Shown: positions 1-11,218 of the stretch, in pieces
How the letters are laid out: the number at the start of each line of letters is the position of its first letter
How positions within the stretch are numbered: the first letter of the stretch is position 1
Assembly: GCF_963924675.1 (NCBI RefSeq)
Contig: NC_089222.1
Coordinates: forward strand, 138,038,281-138,102,280
Source of the DNA: Phocoena phocoena
Lineage: Eukaryota; Chordata; Mammalia; Artiodactyla; Phocoenidae
DNA: 64,000 nucleotides
Direction: 5' to 3'
Notes under the pieces: generated by a model
Told to the model about the DNA's origin: nothing
The model's input: only the letters and a program-made list of their open reading frames with translations
Databases searched by the model: none
Translations under genes and position numbers: made by a program

Positions 1-350
1 CTGCTTACTATTTGCGTAACTTTGAGGGGTCGAAACTCCATTTCCAGCAGTGGATGCAGGTTCCAAACACCTGCAGCCCAAGCCTCACCTGAGCACAGTT
101 TTTCGCTTGTTCCTGACCCGCCCTTCGTGTGTCGCTGCAGACGTTTCTTGGCGATCTTTCTCTGCCCTGTTGCGGTTGCAGGGAGGAGGTGGAAGGTAAT
201 TTCACAGTGCCATCGCATCACTTCTCTACCAGGGAGCCATCTTTTGCCATGTGCATAAAATCATGCTTAAGCCAGTGCCAACAAGACTTACCTGGTCACA
301 GACAACCAAGGGAAAAGACTCAAAGTGACTTCTTAAAAAAAGAACCCCCG

Positions 351-554
351 GGGCTTCCCTGGTGGCGCAAGTGGTTGAGAGTCCGCCTGCCGATGCAGGG
401 GACACGGCTTCGTGCCCCGGTCCGGGAAAATCCCACATGCCACGGAGCGGCGGGGCCCGTGAGCCATGGCCGCTGAGCCTGCGCGTCCGGAGCCTGTGCT
501 CCGCAACGGGAGAGGCCACAACAGTGAGAGGCCCGCGTACCGCAAAAAAAAAAA
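351..554 (+). mobile_element. CHR-type SINE (cetacean tRNA-derived)
   Basis: Starts GGGGCTTCCCTGGTGGCGCA, has a tRNA-like box B (GGTCCGGGAAAATCCC neighbourhood) and the CGGAGCCTGTGCTCCGCAAC hairpin-like block, and ends CCGCGTACCGC plus poly-A. This short form is the abundant cetacean SINE. Open frames across it are artefacts. Confidence 0.93.
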
Positions 555-945
555 GAATTTCCACGTGCTCAGTGAACATACAGCGGAATATTACCCGGCC
601 ATGGAAAGGAATGGTGCACGCTGGTACCCGCTGCCGTGCCATGAACCTTGAAGATATTTCGCTGAGTCAGAGAAGCCAGATGCAGAAGACCACACGTGGT
701 ATGATGGCGAATTATCCAGAGCCGGCAAATCTACAGAGACAGAAAGCGGATTGGGGGAGCTGGGGAGAGAGCAGAAACGGGATGTAGCTTCTCAATCAGT
801 GTCCTTTTGGGGTAAGGAAACTGTTTCGGAACTAGGTACGGGTGTGGTTGCACAACACTGTCAGTGTGCTAAATGCCACTGAGCTTTTCATTTTAAAATG
901 GCTAATTTTATGTTATGTGCATTTTCCCTCAATAAACATACATAC
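555..945 (+). mobile_element. Old L1 3'-end fragment
   Basis: Contains a degenerate ORF2/3'-UTR signature: AGCGGAATATTACCCGGCCATG (near 583), then a tail resembling the 'tgggattggggagctggggag' L1M ending, up to CAATAAACATA. The SINE at 351-554 sits at its 5' side. Subfamily not assigned. Confidence 0.6.
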
Positions 946-1854
946 GCTCATTACCGGCAACCTGGAAAGAGGCTATGATTTTAACCTTTTGATGTCACCT
1001 GGATGTCTTCTGTAAGTCGTACATGTGTCTTAATAATGAAACTCCTTCCGTTATATACACAAGACACATTCTTGGATTTTGATAATATTTTTTTAAAAAG
1101 AGGAGTAACATCTGGTGTAGGGGCTGACATCTGGTGTATCTGTAATGGAGTCATACACTGACAAGTCTTGATAAGAATAATTTGCTCGAGGGGATAAAGG
1201 AGGGCAATTCCGGAACATGTGGATCTCTCCTCTCTAGGAGAAACGTCAGCTCAGAAATGGGGGTTTTTAGGGAAGAACATATATTTTGGGGAGTTCCCGC
1301 CCAGCCTGTGGTCCCAATGCACTGATGTCTCTTTAGTAGCATGTGGTCGTAATGACAGACTTTGCCGATTGCTTTCCACGTCTGCGTTAGGGGTTGGGTG
1401 ACATGAGGTTCTTGTTTTGGTGCTTGACGAGTGACATGGGGTGTCAGATGTCACAAAGCATTAAATAAAACCTCCAAGAGATGGATATTGGTACCATGTT
1501 TATTTGGAAGTGCCAGTGGCTGCTTAATTGCAATTTTGTAGAAACAAACTATTGGCCGAGAGTTATTTTTATCAGTCAGGTTTTTCGTTTCTGCCATTTC
1601 CAGGGTGAGCCTCAAGTACCAACACCAGTCCTCTGAGGCTGGAGTCATTTCCCATGCAGCCTGGGGGCTGATGGCATTTGAGGAGCTAATCACAGGTCCT
1701 GCCTGGGGACCTTGCCTTGTCTCACTGCTGTCCCAGGGCTCCTGCCCTAACTCATGCCAAAGAAGCTCACGGCTCACACCCCTGTGTCCAATGAGGGTCC
1801 ACCACCCTCATCTACCGTCAATCTACCGTCAAAGCTGACTTACCCAGTTTGGGA
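946..1854. other. Unassigned intergenic sequence
   Basis: No gene or repeat is recognised. Only small local duplications are seen, for example GACATCTGGTGTA-like near 1108/1125 and ATCTACCGTCA repeated near 1810/1820. Confidence 0.5.
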
Positions 1855-1868
1855 CTAATTCTGGGCTC

Positions 1869-2071
1869 TTTTTTTTTTTGCGGTACGCGGGCCTCTCACT
1901 GTTGTGGCCTCTCCCGTTGCGGAGCACAGGCTCCGGACACGCAGGCTCAGCGGCCATGGCTCACGGGCCCAGCCGCTCCGCGGCATGTGGGATCTTCCCG
2001 GACCGGGGCACGAACCCACGTCCCCTGCATTAGCAGGCGGGTTCTTAACCACTGCGCCACCAGGGAAGCCC
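1869..2071 (-). mobile_element. CHR-type SINE, with perfect 15-bp TSD
   Basis: Reverse complement of the short cetacean SINE: a T run, GCGGTACGCGGGCCTCTCAC, ending CCACCAGGGAAGCC. CTAATTCTGGGCTCT flanks it on both sides (1855-1869 and 2071-2085). The perfect duplication indicates a recent insertion. Confidence 0.95.
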
Positions 2072-2302
2072 TAATTCTGGGCTCTTGATCCCTTCCCCTC
2101 CCCTTCCTCTACTCCTGTCTGGCTGATAGCACCTCTGCCAGAGGACACAGGCAAGTCAGCCAAAGGGAGAGAAAATCAAAAGCCCTTTCTGCTGCTTTCC
2201 CTCCAGGAACAGGAGAACATTTGAATGGGGAGGGAGGCTACATAATTGGCAGGGCCCAGTGCAAAATGAAAATGCAGGGACCCTTATTAAAAAATTGTCG
2301 AG

Positions 2303-2517
2303 GGACTTCCCTGGTGGTCCAGTGGTTAAGAATCCACCTTCCACTGCAGGGGATGCAGGTTTGATCCCTGGTCAGGGAACTAAGATCCCACATGCTGCGG
2401 GGCAACTAAGCCCGTGCGCTCTAGAGTCCATGCGCCACAACTAGAGAGAAGCCTATGAGCCGCAACTAAGACCCAGCGCAGCCAAATAAATAAATAAAAT
2501 TTAAAAATAAATATTGT
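2303..2517 (+). mobile_element. CHR-1/Bov-tA-like SINE
   Basis: Begins GGGACTTCCCTGGTGGTCCA, has the GCAACTAAGCCCGTGCGC block typical of the longer artiodactyl family, and ends CAGCCAAATAAATAAATAAA. Similar flanks (TTAAAAAATTGTCGAG and TTAAAAAATCGTTGAG) look like a diverged target-site duplication. Confidence 0.88.
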
Positions 2518-3479
2518 TTAAAAAATCGTTGAGAATTTCAAGATGGTGCTAGAAGAGCTTTAAAGCAAGCACAGGCCCTTCTAAGCACGGCGGCCCTTGG
2601 GATTGCACAGTTCTAGGCCTCTGATGCTGGTGAGGCAGTGCGGGTGGCAGGAAGGTTGATATACAAGAAACTCTAAATATCCAACCTTCATCCTGAGTTA
2701 AGGGGTCCCAAGTTCTAGGAACAGTACCTAAAACTGGGTGGATTCATCTTCTGTGTTCCAAGCCCAGACTTCCATCCCCCGAAATGGTGAGAGAAGGCAG
2801 GTTAGGGGAGGAGCTGGTGAGCTGAGATTGGAATACGCTGAGCATGAGGGGATGGTGGGACATCCCAGTGGAGAAGTCAGCTGTGGGAAACAGAACAGCC
2901 CCTAACCTGGAGTCACCCAGCAGCCCCACTTCCCATCCCCCTGGCACAGCAAGTCCAACAGAGATCATGTCCCCCATTCTCTGCTGAATAAAATTCCCAA
3001 GGGACACCAATGGACCCAGCTTCTGACACATGCCCATCCCTCAACCAATCACTGTGGCCAGGGGACCGGGTACTCTGATTGGTCAGGTCTGGGTCATGTG
3101 CTCCACCCATGTGGCCAGGAGAGGGTGAGGCAGCTTGATTGACAGCTCCATCAGAAACTGCAGGAAATAGGGGATGGTTCCCAAAGGCAAAGCATATGCT
3201 GCAACCAGAAGGGCAGTGGAAAAGCGTGTTGCAAGCACAGAAAGTAAATCAAAGTGACCTGCAGCAACTCCAGCTAAGTCATGCAAAAAAGGAAACATAA
3301 CTGCATGAAAAACTGGGAATCCTAGACTAGAGCTAGGTTCAGAGAGTCCAGAAACCCACATGTATCACCAGATCTCCCATCTGTCTATTTGGTTAACTAC
3401 TGATCCAGCCAGCCAGCCACCCACCCGTACATCTGTCTTTCTCACGGTCCTGCTTCTATCTATTCACTTTTAAGGCACA
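2518..3479. repeat. Unassigned sequence with copy 1 of an old local repeat (about 3015-3150)
   Basis: No gene is seen. Around 3015-3150 the sequence (CACATGCCCATCCCT, then TCACTGTGGCCAGGG, ACTCTGATTGGTCAGG) is clearly homologous, in order and orientation, to 3886-4045. The family is not named. The two copies look like pieces of one old interspersed repeat. Confidence 0.5.
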
Positions 3480-3695
3480 AGTCTCTAAAGCCAGACTATT
3501 GAGGTTCAAGTCCAGATTTCATAACCTATAGTTATGTGGCCTTGGGGCAATTTACTTAAACTCTCTGTGCCTCAGTTTCTCCATCTGCAAAATGGGGATA
3601 ATAAGCTATCTCATAAGACTGATGTGAAGATTAATTGAGTTATTCTTGTAAAGCACTCAGAACAGCACCTGGAACACAGTAATTGTTCCATAAAT
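3480..3695 (+). repeat. MIR element
   Basis: Classic MIR core and tail: TATGTGGCCTTGGGGCAATT, CTCTCTGTGCCTCAGTTTCT, CATCTGCAAAATGGGGATAA and the AAAGCACTCAGAACAGCACC ending. Confidence 0.92.
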
Positions 3696-3879
3696 GTCAG
3701 TTCTCACTATTATCACTGTAGGTGGGCTCTTCGCATGTGGCTGGGGTGGGTGGGGTGGGAGAGGAACAGCCATAGGCAGCTCCAGCCCTATGCCTTTGCA
3801 CCTGAGCAAAGCTAAAGGACAGTCACTCTTCCTAGCATCCACGCATAAAACCTCAGGAAAGGCCACTCAGATGCCCTGG

Positions 3880-4050
3880 CCTGAGTCACATGCCCATGTC
3901 TGGGGTACTCACTGTGGCCAGGGATGGGATACTAGGATTGACCAAGCAGGCGTCATGTGTCCACAGCTGTGCCTAGGAGGAGGGTACGTGATTGGCAGTC
4001 TACCCAGAGCCCAGACAAGGGGCTGGCTTTTACCAGGAGGCAGGGAGAAA
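3880..4050 (+). repeat. Copy 2 of an old local repeat
   Basis: Homologous to 3015-3150: TCACATGCCCATG, TCACTGTGGCCAGGG, then GATTGACCAAGCAGGCGTCA where copy 1 has GATTGGTCAGGTCTGGGTCA, and GTGATTGGCAGTC where copy 1 has TTGATTGACAGCTC. Confidence 0.55.
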
Positions 4051-4482
4051 GCATGCTGGTTAGACTAAAGCCACAGATGTTCTCTACACTGATAAACTTT
4101 CTGGGGGGACTTCAGCACCTCTTATAAAGTTTGTATCTTGAAAGAGTTATATATGACTATCATCTTTTCTGGTCAGAAAGAACATTCAGAAACATCTACA
4201 GGGTGGACTGTGGTGGGCCATTTTTTGAGGTCCGCCCTCCAGGTTCCAGAACCTTCTGTGTACCCTGCACAGATTGCATGATCCCCAGCTCCTGGTACGA
4301 CACTTGGCACACGATGGGCCCGTCTTGCTGACTCTGCTGCCAGCCCACGCTCACGATGGCTCCTCTCGTGTCCCAGAGTTCTTATGAGCTTGTCTTCATC
4401 TGGGATTTCTTCTGAGGGGATTCTTTGTTGCCTGGTTTGTGGAAGCAATTTTAGGTAAGTTCTCAGATTAAGAATCACTCAC

Positions 4483-4604
4483 CAGGGACTTCCCTGGCAG
4501 TCCAGTGGTTAAGACTCCTCCTTTCCACTGCAGGGGGCATGGGTTCGATCCCGGGTCGGGGAACTAAGATCCCGCATGCTGCATGGCACAGCCAAAAGAA
4601 AGAA
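4483..4604 (+). mobile_element. Truncated CHR/Bov-tA SINE (tRNA-like monomer)
   Basis: Begins AGGGACTTCCCTGGCAGTCCA, has a good box B (GGTTCGATCCCGGGTC), and ends early at GCATGGCACAGCCAAAAGAAAG. About 120 bp. Confidence 0.85.
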
Positions 4605-5270
4605 TAACTTTTTTTCCCCACTTAGAACCTTGGATGTGAAAAAAAAAAAAAACCTCTTGGCTTCTGGGTCCTCCATTCACAGAGGGTGTTGTTGCCTTTG
4701 GAGGGTCTTAATGCAGGGGGTCTGAGACACAGGTCCCCGGCCCTTAAGTGGGTGTTAAAACCAAGTGCTAAGACCTAATTGTGGTGAGACTCCACCCTGG
4801 AAGCTCCAGTTGCATGACAGATGGCTCCATTTCCTCTGGCTTCTAGTTTCCTCTGTGTTTCTAGCACTGGGATTTCCCCTTTCTTTCACCTATGACTTTT
4901 TAATTGATTTAGTTACCCAGCTTTTACAGGCATTTGTATCCAGATCTGTTCCATATCAGCCTGGTCCACCATGTTGCCAAAACCAGAAGTGCATCGTAGA
5001 CACTCAGTAGGACCATCGTCGAAATTCTGAATAATAGAGAAATTCACCAACGACCTGTCATCTCAGAGGAAGTGAAGAGCCATGGTTAGGTTGCCCACCA
5101 ACCCTATTGTTCTCCAACTATTTGAAAGATAGTATGGAAAACATTACAGGTGCCACCCATCTTTTCCTTTCCTATTTGGCTTATGAGTTGGCCCTCATCA
5201 ACTAAGAGATAAGAACAGCCCAGTATCACTGCCATTAGCAACAATACAGATTGCCATCCTAGACAGCATT
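4605..5270. other. Unassigned intergenic sequence
   Basis: Nothing recognisable apart from a short A run near 4640. No supported gene. Confidence 0.5.
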
Positions 5271-5274
5271 TATT

Positions 5275-5475
5275 CACCACGCACCAGACTGTGGTAAGTG
5301 CTTGTACACATTATCTCATTGGATGTTCATTATAATTCTGTAAGGTAGCAGCAGTATTATCGGTCACGCTTGACAAATGCTGAACCTGTGCAATCCGGAG
5401 AAGTAAATTCACAGCTAATGAACAGGCGCGCTGGGATTGAACTCAGGTTATTCACACTTCAAAGTCTGCCTGTTT
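5275..5475 (-). repeat. MIR element (antisense)
   Basis: Reverse MIR signature: GTGGTAAGTGCTTGTACACA, TTATCTCATTGGATGTTCAT, GCGCTGGGATTGAACTCAGG, then CAAAGTCTGCC. Confidence 0.8.
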
Positions 5476-6975
5476 TCAGGAAAGAGAAATTAAAGCAAAA
5501 TGGCAAAGTGGATAGAAAATGCTGGATCTCTTTTGATTTAAATGTCCTTGGTGTTCACAGGCACCATGTCGTGAGAACACAGCACTCTGGTTCATTTACT
5601 TCAGTCCTTCCCCATCGTACCTCTACCTCCTCCTTCTAGGAGGACACATAAAAAAAATCAGGTTGACAAAGAACAAGGGTGACTTAAAGTCATTAAAGTT
5701 TTTGGGTGCTTTTCCGGGCTTACCCTCATCCCTACCTTACCCCCACTTACCAACTGCTTTTCCCTGCTCTAGATTCAAGTTGCTGAAGCTCACAACTTCC
5801 CATGCTCTGGTTCAGGAGTCACATGGCTCATCACTGGAAAGATCACAGGGTGATGAATATCAGAAGTGCCCTCTCATTTCTTCTAGTCTCCCACCCCTCG
5901 TCCAAGCCCAAGTCTAGCACAAGAGCAAACCCTAGGTCCGTGTCTGTACCAGAAGGTAAGCTGCATCTTGTGGTATGCCTTCACCCCAAGTACACACACG
6001 AGGGGGGCCTCTTCCTCTTAGCACAAACACAGAACTATCAATAAGTTTGCCTTCCTGAGACCACAGTCCCAGGGAGAGGCCAGTGTCAGAATCGGATTCC
6101 ACTACCCGCCAGCAGTAGTATAAAGCCAACAGTCTAGAGCCCAATCGGATGAAGGGAGACCTCAAGAGCACCTGTCCAAGAAATTTTAGGGAATCAGATG
6201 AATGAGGGGAGAGGGTACTCGAAAGAGTCTTCATGCCAAAGCATTCAGCACACCAGACTGGAACCATCTGCGCACACATCCTTCTGCTGGCCTCTGTCAC
6301 CCCCTCCTTCCTCCTCAGAGCTGCCCAGGCTTCTCTTTTCCAATAACTTTCCCCTTTCCTAGGTTTGTTTTCCCCTCCGAAGCTTTATCCCTCCCTTATT
6401 TGATGTCCCAGATCTGGATCTAAAAGAAAGATGTGCAGACATTTCTTCTCTACCTTACCCTCAGCATCACCATTCCACATTGCACCTCCCCTCCGCCCCC
6501 GCCAACACACATAAACCTGACAGTTGACAAAGGCAGACATCTTTGTGTGTCATCTAGTGGAGACCAATGGCACTTGAAAAGGTTATTGCTCTTACAGTAA
6601 ACTGTGTAACCCGGGGACAGTCACCTTGTGAGCTTCTTTATTCATCAGTCCTCACTCTTCTTCCCAGGATTGATGGGTGACACTTCCTCATTCTGAGCCT
6701 TTCTTATATATATTTACAGTAGTTTCTGAAGTACATCCTTAATCAAAGGGGCCATGACTTGTTGACACATCTTTGGAATATTACTGAGTAACTCATTAAA
6801 ATGTTAATAGCTTCTGTCCGGATATATTGATCGTGATGTCAACTCTTCTTGGAATAATAAATAAAGGTGAGTCTTTAAATTTTATCCTTCAACCATGCTG
6901 AGCAATAAGTGAGCCAAGGAGTACCTGAGGGGAAATCAGTTACCTTGCAGGCCTCCAGGTGAACCGGGATCAAAT
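5476..6975. other. Unassigned intergenic sequence
   Basis: Mostly unique. No repeat or gene is recognised by eye, and open frames here are short and in mutually exclusive frames. Confidence 0.5.
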
Positions 6976-6991
6976 AAAGAGGGATCTTCAA

Positions 6992-7172
6992 TAGCTAGTG
7001 GGAAGCAGCCGCATAGCACAGGGAGATCAGCTTGGAGCTTTGTGACCACCTGGAGGGATGGGATACGCGGATATAAGTATACGTGTAGCTGATTCACTTT
7101 GTTATACAGCAGAAACCAACACAACAATGTAAAGCAATTATACTCCAATAAAGACATTTTTTAAAAAATAAA
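6992..7172 (+). mobile_element. 5'-truncated L1 3' end with perfect 16-bp TSD
   Basis: Cetartiodactyl L1 3'-UTR: GCATAGCACAGGGAGATCAG, GTAGCTGATTCACTTTGTTA, GTAAAGCAATTATACTCCAA, then TAAAGACA and an A-rich tail. AAAGAGGGATCTTCAA occurs at 6976-6991 and 7173-7188, a clean target-site duplication. Only about 180 bp was integrated. Confidence 0.93.
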
Positions 7173-7439
7173 AAAGAGGGATCTTCAAGCTCTGTGATGA
7201 AAAATGTCATGGCAGACGGAGTCAAGCTCAAACCCAAATACAGCGTAGGGGAAAATACCCAAAACCTGTGGACCACGGTTTTTTCCCCAGGAAAATCAAC
7301 AAGGACGATTTTGGATCAACAACCTGACAAACACCTCCTGGCTTCCCCAAGTGTTCTTGGCGATGGAGGCGTGAGCAGCTACAGATTGAGAGGAGCCCAT
7401 GTTACAAGAGCCATTTTCAGTTTCCCAAGACTAAAGTCC

Positions 7440-7880
7440 AGGGTGGACATCCTCTGGTGCTCTGGCCAACTGCCCATTGCTCTCTGGCTTTTGCCTCACT
7501 AACCTTTCTACATTTCTGATCCTTGAACACGCCACATTCATACCGCATCGGCCTTCCGCCCTTGCTGTTCCTTCTGCCTGGGAAGGTGCTTCTGGCCTCA
7601 GATGTTCATGAGGCTGTGGGAAGCTGGATCCTTCCTGCCAGTCAGTTCTCACCCCACCCAACTGAAACCCTCCCTAACGTGACCCTGCACGATTTTAAAT
7701 GCCACATCCCTCTCTGAAGTCATCCTTGTTCTTTGTCAACTTGATTTTTTCACGTCTCCTCCCAGGAGGATGGGTAGGGACCGTGTCTCTCTTATCCCTC
7801 ACTGCAGCCCCAGCATTTGGTCCAGGCTTGGCACATAGTAAGCGCTCAGTAAATATTGACTGAATAAATGAAGAGACCGC
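7440..7880 (+). repeat. L2 3' end
   Basis: The L2-style tail GGACCGTGTCTCTCTTATCC, then CTTGGCACATAGTAAGCGCT and CAGTAAATATTGACTGAATA. Upstream 7440-7790 fits a diverged L2 3' UTR (CTGGGAAGGTGCTTC). Confidence 0.75.
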
Positions 7881-8344
7881 TAAAACACGGAAGGGATCCT
7901 GGGATGCCCAGAGGGCATTAAGCTGAAAGCGGCTCAACTAAAAAAAGCAGGAGAGAGACTGGAAAGGGGCCGACATGGAAAAATCCGCAGGAAATGCTCT
8001 ACTCAGAGCATGGGGAGGAGTAAAGGATTTGGTTGGGATGCACATCAAAAACTCGAATTACTACTTGGAACTCGATTCGAGAGGGAAAATCGTTCACATG
8101 GCTCCATGACTCAAGGCCTGAGCGCCATGGTTTAAGGACCTGCTTGAGCCTTAAGTCAATGTTTCCAGAACAAACACCCACAACCAGAAGTGGCCAGGGC
8201 CGCTGACACATCACACCACTCTCTCGGGCCGGGGCAAGTTCTGTTAGGGACATTATTATCATTCCTGACAATCCGCCATCCCAGCCCTGGCCTCTCTGAT
8301 ACCCAGTCAATGGGCCCATTCAGATGGAGCCCCGTTTTGCATCT
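7881..8344. other. Unassigned intergenic sequence
   Basis: No repeat or gene recognised. Confidence 0.5.
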
Positions 8345-8650
8345 TATTCTTAATAAACATTCATAGTGCAAGCTATAATGGCCCTTTCAAGGCTGCTGCT
8401 TTGAATGCGTGTTAGCAACAGAGTGTCTTTGTGTACTTACATGTAAAAATACACTGGCCACCCTGTTGATATGCGGCATATATATTTATAAATATTTATC
8501 AGCGAGCCATGGCTGACATTTTCAAAATGCTGCATTTGAACGAGACCTCGGTTTTTTTCTGTCTCCCAAGCTGAGAGGCCAGACGAGGTTAATTAATCCA
8601 ATTTTGCCTAATAATGTGCGTCGTAATGATCTCCATGCCCTGGTTTTATT
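8345..8650. promoter_or_regulatory. Candidate conserved non-coding element
   Basis: Repeat-free, AT-rich block dense in homeodomain-type cores, including GGTTAATTAATCCAATTTTG and CTAATAATGTG, and a CATATATATTTATAAATATT stretch, next to ordinary intergenic DNA. The enhancer role is inferred from composition only; no comparison was run. Confidence 0.35.
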
Positions 8651-9899
8651 TGTCAAGGGGGAGTGGGCTCCAAGGAAGGGGCTCTGTGATTCTGAAAGGA
8701 GGGGCGTCCCGACTCCAAGCTTGATCTCGAGCCAGCCTGGGGCGATGGGGACGTGCCCAGATCACCTTCTGGGGAAGCGAGAAAGAGAAGAAGCAAGTCG
8801 CAAATAAAATCCAGGGCTCTGGAAGTGGGTTATCCTCAGGGCAAGGGATAAAGTGGCGTCATGAGTTTCTCTCCCGATTCTATCCCCCTCTCCTGCCCAA
8901 GTCCCTGGGAAATTCCAGTGATTCAGAAACGACATTCCAAATGCACTTGGATGGACTGGAGCTCCTTGCTTTCCGTAACGTGGTTGATATGAGAACACTT
9001 GCGCCCCTGTCTAGGACAAAACAAGTATTGGATTTGATAAGGATTGACCAAGAGAAATACCTGTTTCTAAGAAGGGAGGGTGGGGGATGGAGTGCATGTT
9101 GCGAACGCTTTGACCTCCTGCCCTGGGTTGGTTCACAAAGCACCATGCAACCGAAGACCCCTCTGCAAACCTGATATCTCTCCATTAGCCCCCAAAGGGC
9201 CTCCTGTTCTGTGCATTTTGATCCCTATTCAGATTCATCTTCTAACTCTTGAAGCTGGGAGACATCTAGGGCAGGACAATATTTCGAAAGGAGGTCTTCA
9301 AAGGATATCTAAACTCCCTGAACCCCTGCTCACCTCTACTCCACTCCAGTTTGGGGCTCAGCTTTGTCTGGGCCTTATGGGTGCCTCTGTCTTCCCTGCA
9401 ATGACTCTTGGTGTCTTAGGAAACCCTGTTTGTCTGCCCCCGCTCTCCATCCCTGTGTGGCCTCCCAGGTCGCAGAACAGACCTCACCGACGACAGCTCC
9501 AAGTTCATCCTGTGCCATCAGCTCTGGTTTGTCCCTGTCCAGCTCTGTTCCGCCAGCAGGCTAACGCCACACCACGCCACCCTTCACCCCATACTCACCT
9601 CCATCAAGCAAACCTGGGCTACCAAACCTCAACACGGCAGTCCCATTTAATGCTGATTAAACGAAACCTAAGAACAGTGATCTACTTTAAAAAAACAAAA
9701 CGTCAAGCACAGGCCAGCACCAATTTAGATTTTAAACCATCTATTCTTTGGATCACCTGTGTGCCACGGAGGCTCACTGCTCACAGGGCTTGAGTCCCAG
9801 ACGCCTTACTCAACACACCCTCGCAAATGGCTTAACTGTCCACTGGGCATTTACTGCACCCATGTTCTCTTCCTTATACCACACAGCCAACAAAACAGC
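8651..9899. other. Unassigned intergenic sequence
   Basis: Contains a long open frame on the + strand (9080-9793), but its first in-frame codon is GTG, the first ATG lies about 100 codons in, and it shows no domain. Not called as a gene. Confidence 0.5.
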
Positions 9900-10105
9900 A
9901 ATGGACTTGAAGTCAGAAACTTGGAAAAAATTCCCAGCTTTGCTACCTGAAAGCTGCGTGACCATGACCTTGGGCATATTACCTAACTTGTGTGAAATAG
10001 AGGTTATAACCTTATTCCACAGGACCATGGTGAGTTCAGAATAAGACAATTCAAGAAAGCACCCAGCATGTGGCCACACCATAGTAAGTTCTGTGTAAGT
10101 TCAAC
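9900..10105 (+). repeat. MIR element
   Basis: Diverged MIR: GGACTTGAAGTCAGAAACTT, GCTGCGTGACCATGACCTTG and the end CACCATAGTAAGTTCTGTGT. Confidence 0.75.
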
Positions 10106-11218
10106 AGCAAATCTCTGTTGAACCAGTGACAGAGGAAGCAACATCTAGAAATGCCTTTATTTCTGTTACTTAAAATCAGGTTCAATAACACCTTGAGAGC
10201 TCTAGCCGCTAAACCTTCAAACTCATAAAGCTCATAAGCATTTGGAAACTTGTGAATGTCATTGACATTTTTGAAACAAAGGTCCCCCCTCCCCTGGATA
10301 CCATGAATCTTTATTTGTGGCCTTAGGTGTATATCTTATGCCAGGGTGGAATCCCCCTGATGACGTGTGTAATTATGCCCCTGGTGTGATTCATCCTGGT
10401 GGGCCCTGAGCCAAGGAGGCATTAATAACTATTTATTAAGCAACATGTGGATGGGCATGTGTATTAGACGCACCTAATGTTCCCGTCGGGCTCTCTCAGC
10501 TCACCACTCTCTTCCTCTCCCACACCTCCCACACCCAACCAGCCCACCCCCTCAATGCAGCTGCGCGTTCGGCCTCAGAGGCGGACCAGCTTCCTTGGGC
10601 CCTCGGGGTTCTACTGGCTGAGGCCAACCAGCTCCACGTCCCCCGGAGTCTCTGGCTCCTCCGGACTCTTATGGACTCAGCAAAAAAGGATGAAATGCAC
10701 ACCACAGGGCCTGGGCTCTGACTTCTGTCTGGCTGGGAAGGAGCTGGATGTGCCAGTTGATCGTACAGGGGAGTTAACTCCCCAAAGGAGTTAACATGGA
10801 CCAAGCGGAAGCAGGAGATTGGAAGACGCCAGATCGATGATAGATGTCTTCTCTCTCTCTCTCTCTCCCTGCAGTGGACTACTCTTAGACACAGCGACAG
10901 CCCACAGAGCTGAAAAGCACATCTGCTGACCAGCTAGTTCCGTCTTCATGGTTTGATGCCTTGCTTCCCACCCTCCTTGTCTTGGATTCCCCTTCCCTCA
11001 CTTGCTGCCCTGAGATTGTACCTCCCAAATAAAGCATTAGTACTGAATCTCTGCTTTAGGCTGGGTTTTCTAGGGAACCTGGACCAAGACTGGTTATTTT
11101 AAAGATGCACAAGTTGAAGAACAGAGAAAACATCTCCTGAATGGAGACTGTGAAAGAGACGCCAAGATTGTTCATTAGTCCATTCAGTTGATTTCATTAA
11201 ACTACCTGGTTAACATGG
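10106..11218. repeat. Unassigned sequence with an old LTR-like repeat at its 3' part (about 10850-11090)
   Basis: A CT microsatellite (near 10851-10867) precedes a tail with CCCAAATAAAGCATTAGTAC and TTTTCTAGGGAACCTGGACC. The same kind of ending recurs at 22985-23040, so both are probably one old family, not named. A perfect 16-bp palindrome GGGGAGTTAACTCCCC lies at 10768-10783. Confidence 0.4.

Noticed and set aside
351..554. tRNA gene
   Set aside because: The tRNA-like box B belongs to the CHR SINE head; no complete cloverleaf, and many dispersed copies with poly-A tails are present.
9080..9793. 237-codon open frame
   Set aside because: It starts at GTG, the first ATG is about 100 codons in, and it shows no domain or flanking splice signals. 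A coding-potential score across species would settle it.
10768..10783. Perfect 16-bp palindrome GGGGAGTTAACTCCCC as an operator
   Set aside because: A single short palindrome in intergenic, probably repeat-derived sequence with no gene nearby; chance or a repeat motif is more likely.
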